Source: Dioscorea cayenensis subsp. rotundata
Lineage: Eukaryota; Streptophyta; Magnoliopsida; Dioscoreales; Dioscoreaceae
Length of the DNA stretch: 64,000 nt
Direction: 5' to 3'
Assembly (NCBI RefSeq): GCF_009730915.1
Contig: NC_052481.1
Coordinates: 2,604,001-2,668,000 of the forward strand
The position numbers were made by a program, and so were the translations under genes. The first letter of the stretch is position 1; each line of letters begins with the position of its first letter. Positions 62,068-64,000 of this stretch are shown here, piece by piece. The notes beneath the pieces were generated by a model that made no database searches, was not told the DNA's origin, and saw only the letters and a program-made list of their open reading frames with translations.

Positions 62068-62238
62068 GAAAGAGAGAGAGAGAGTGTGTGTGTGTGGAAA
62101 AAGGGAGAGAGGGAGTGTGGTGGGGGAGAGCGGAGGGGGTAAGGGGGCAGCCGGAGAAAGAGAGTGTGGAAAAAAGGAAAAAGGGGGGAGAGAGAGAGAG
62201 AGACCGGCGACAGCAGGGGGGTGGTTGCTCCCCTTGCC
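62068..62238. repeat. Purine-rich GA/GGGG tract
   Basis: The plus strand is almost all purines, with (GA)n and (GTGT)n runs, several G5-G6 runs (near 62113, 62132, 62141, 62185, 62215) and only sparse pyrimidines. It is a sharp GC-rich island in AT-rich DNA. It has mirror-like GA sections and G runs suitable for triplex or G-quadruplex formation. Confidence 0.75.
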
Positions 62239-62239
62239 C

Positions 62240-62374
62240 CCCTTCTCCCTATATCCCTGTATGTATGTATGCATATGTAAAAACACCTATGTATGTTTAT
62301 ATATATATATATATATATATATGTTTGTGTGTGTGTAACTATATGTATGTGTATGTGTAGATGTATATATTTCA

Positions 62375-62422
<48 letters not shown>

Positions 62423-62795
62423 ATGTGTATGTGTATATCTATATATTTCTATATATATGTATATATATGTCTATATGGTATGTGTATGTGTATGTGTATA
62501 TGTATATATTTCTGTAGATGTATATGTATATGTATATGTATGTATATATGTCTATGTTTATGTGTATATGTATATATGTATGTATGTATATATGTATATA
62601 TGGTATGTGTATTTGTATATGTATATATTTCTGTAGATATATATGTATATGTATGTATGTATATATGTCTATGTTTATGTGTATATGTATATATGTATGT
62701 ATGTATATATGTATATATGGTATGTGTATGTGTATGTGTATGTGTATATATTTATGTATATGTATATGTATGTGTGTGTATGTATAAATATGCGC

Positions 62796-62840
<45 letters not shown>
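62240..62840. repeat. Compound TA/TG/TATG microsatellite with higher-order units
   Basis: About 600 bp consists of TATA, TATG, TGTG and TATC words. A longer unit starting ggtatgtg recurs at 62477, 62602 and 62719 (spacing 125 and 117 bp), each followed by atatatttctgtaga.gtata (twice) and tgtctatgtttatgtgtata (twice). All overlapping ORFs on both strands are artefacts of the repeat. Confidence 0.9.
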
Positions 62841-62841
<1 letters not shown>

Positions 62842-63540
62842 CATTGTATATAAAGGGCATAACATTTATTTATCATATATTCTTTTTTCACATTTTCTAT
62901 TCCCAATAAACTACCATTTCAATCCTTCCAACCAAACATAGTTTTTATTCTTGTGTTTTTTTTTCAATCCTCCTCATTTTCGTTACTCTTCCACTCCTCT
63001 CCAATATTCCATTCCTTGCAATCAAATGACTCATTATTATTACTATTAGGAGCACGTGGTTTGTGGTACTTTGTCTTGAGCATTTGATGTTATCATGTCA
63101 TTAATCTAATGATACAACGAAGCATGTCTTTGCCGATTTTAGAGATAGCTTAGTTATCGGTTAAATAAAGTGAAATCGCAGGAATAACTAACACACGTAA
63201 AATTCTAATCAAATATTGTTGGAAATTCTTGATTTTAAATATTTATACATAAAAAAAAATCCTGATTTTCCCTTGTTCTCATGAATATGTTAATAGGTGA
63301 AAAAAATTTTATATAAAAATAATTAAAAAATTATTCCATTTTTCATGAAAATATTTAGGTGGCATTTGGTTGGATGTTATTCTAAATACAGTGGATTTCC
63401 AGTTACAATGTAACTATAAATACTTGGTTTTCAAAATACACTACAATCAAATCTTGTGTTTGGTTAAATGTAACTGAAATTATTATATTATAAGATTTTA
63501 TGTTTGTTTAGAAGGATTTGTAAATTTGGAATTGAAAAAC

Positions 63541-63555
63541 ACATGTGTGTATATA

Positions 63556-63629
<74 letters not shown>

Positions 63630-63810
63630 TATATGTATATGTGTATACATTTGCATATGTGTATATATATACATACATATATGTGAGTATATGTATATGT
63701 ATTTGTATATATGCATATGTACATATATATACATATATATATATGTATACTTATGTAAAAATACCAATGTATGTTTATATAAATATATATACATGTATAT
63801 GCATATGCAT
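63541..63810. repeat. Compound (TA)n/(TATG)n microsatellite, second block
   Basis: A (TA)n core of about 70 bp (63558-63627) is followed by TATG/TACA words. The segment cttatgtaaaaataccaatgtatgtttata near 63750 matches atatgtaaaaacacctatgtatgtttata near 62273, so the two blocks share an origin. Confidence 0.85.
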
Positions 63811-63849
63811 TGCTTTTCTCCATCAATAGTCAAGGTTAATGTTGATTTT

Positions 63850-63868
63850 CTCTCTCTCTCTCTCTCTC
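63850..63868. promoter_or_regulatory. (TC)n tract in the leader of the last gene
   Basis: A TC run of about 19 bp lies 35-53 bp upstream of the first ATG of the terminal partial gene, as in the leaders of three other genes here. Confidence 0.55.
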
Positions 63869-63902
63869 CATTTTCTTTCCTTTACAAAATTAGAAGAGTA
63901 GC

Positions 63903-64000
63903 ATGATAATTTCCAAGATAATGGCACAATTACTTACTGTGCTTGTCTTCCTCTCAGTTATTTTGCGTTACTCGATCGCAGCCGACACTTTTGAGCCCTA
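63903..64000 (+). CDS. N-terminus of a secreted or membrane protein, partial
   Basis: An open frame begins at ATG 63903 (MIISKI), with a second in-frame ATG at 63921, and runs off the window edge. The following MAQLLTVLVFLSVILRYSIA is a clear signal peptide with likely cleavage near IAA/DT. Only about seven mature residues (DTFEP...) are visible. An Ala-Asp-Thr start after cleavage is seen in lectin receptor kinases among others, but the product cannot be named. Confidence 0.55.
   Translation, partial: MIISKIMAQLLTVLVFLSVILRYSIAADTFEP

Larger units (their letters stand above)
58357..63902. other. 5.5-kb intergenic region of TA-flanked elements and microsatellites
   Basis: The first several hundred bases include the DeSI 3'UTR. 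Beyond about 59200 the region is made of (TA)n tracts with elements set against them (59426, 60528, 60843), AT-rich spacer, a short inverted-ended element (61804-61999), a purine-rich tract (62068-62238) and two large TATG/TA compound microsatellites (62240-62840, 63541-63810). ORFs in the microsatellites are repeat artefacts. Confidence 0.65.

Noticed and set aside
61902-62941. Many long ORFs on both strands rich in Tyr, Ile, Val, Cys and His
   Set aside because: They are translations of TATG/TGTA microsatellites in every frame and have no protein-like composition.
63488-63906. Long Tyr/Ile ORFs on both strands
   Set aside because: Same reason: (TA)n and (TATG)n repeats without stops.

Overview
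The window is nuclear DNA of a flowering plant. Genes have many GT-AG introns, and the spaces between them are very AT-rich, packed with (TA)n, (AAT)n and (GA)n microsatellites and many small inverted-repeat transposons. Two first exons (chloroplast RPL5 and the polygalacturonase) are clearly GC-rich at their 5' ends while most other exons are AT-rich. A 5'-high GC gradient of this kind would fit a non-grass monocot, but the species cannot be settled from sequence alone. There are no prokaryotic operons, CRISPR arrays or rRNA genes, and I found no tRNA gene.

Layout, left to right: the last exon of a drug/metabolite-transporter-like gene (+, 446-578); a nine-exon RHIP1-like membrane protein gene (-, 1445-7839); a GT-2-type trihelix transcription factor (+, 11371-12633); 7.5 kb of AT-rich repeats; an eleven-exon CBE1-like eIF4E-binding protein (-, 20100-26153); a cluster of inverted-repeat transposons; chloroplast ribosomal protein uL5c (+, 29971-32107); an MPK4-type MAP kinase (+, 36987-40893); a family-28 polygalacturonase-like gene (-, 42456-47540) holding a SINE and two sets of tandem duplications in its introns; a Lys/Glu-rich conserved protein of unknown function (-, 50679-51350, with a likely 5'UTR intron); a PPPDE/DeSI-type isopeptidase (+, 55348-58356); about 5.5 kb of (TA)n-flanked elements and compound microsatellites; and the signal-peptide start of another gene (+, 63903 to the edge).

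Exon structures were assembled by hand from splice sites, reading phase and family resemblance. All seven multi-exon models close in frame. Predicted lengths: RHIP1-like 256 aa, trihelix 390 aa, CBE1-like 1035 aa, uL5c 266 aa, MAPK 372 aa, polygalacturonase 500 aa, DeSI 244 aa.

The genes do not form one pathway. The order CBE1 - RPL5(chloroplast) - MPK4 matches genes I recall as close neighbours at the top of Arabidopsis chromosome 4 (At4g01290, At4g01310, At4g01370), so this looks like an ancient conserved block. I did not find a new defence or metabolic system. The most unusual signals are a family of foldback elements sitting directly against (TA)n tracts, a pair of near-identical foldback elements 357 bp apart, a MITE with a CACGTG box in each arm, and a partial exon duplication later interrupted by a SINE.
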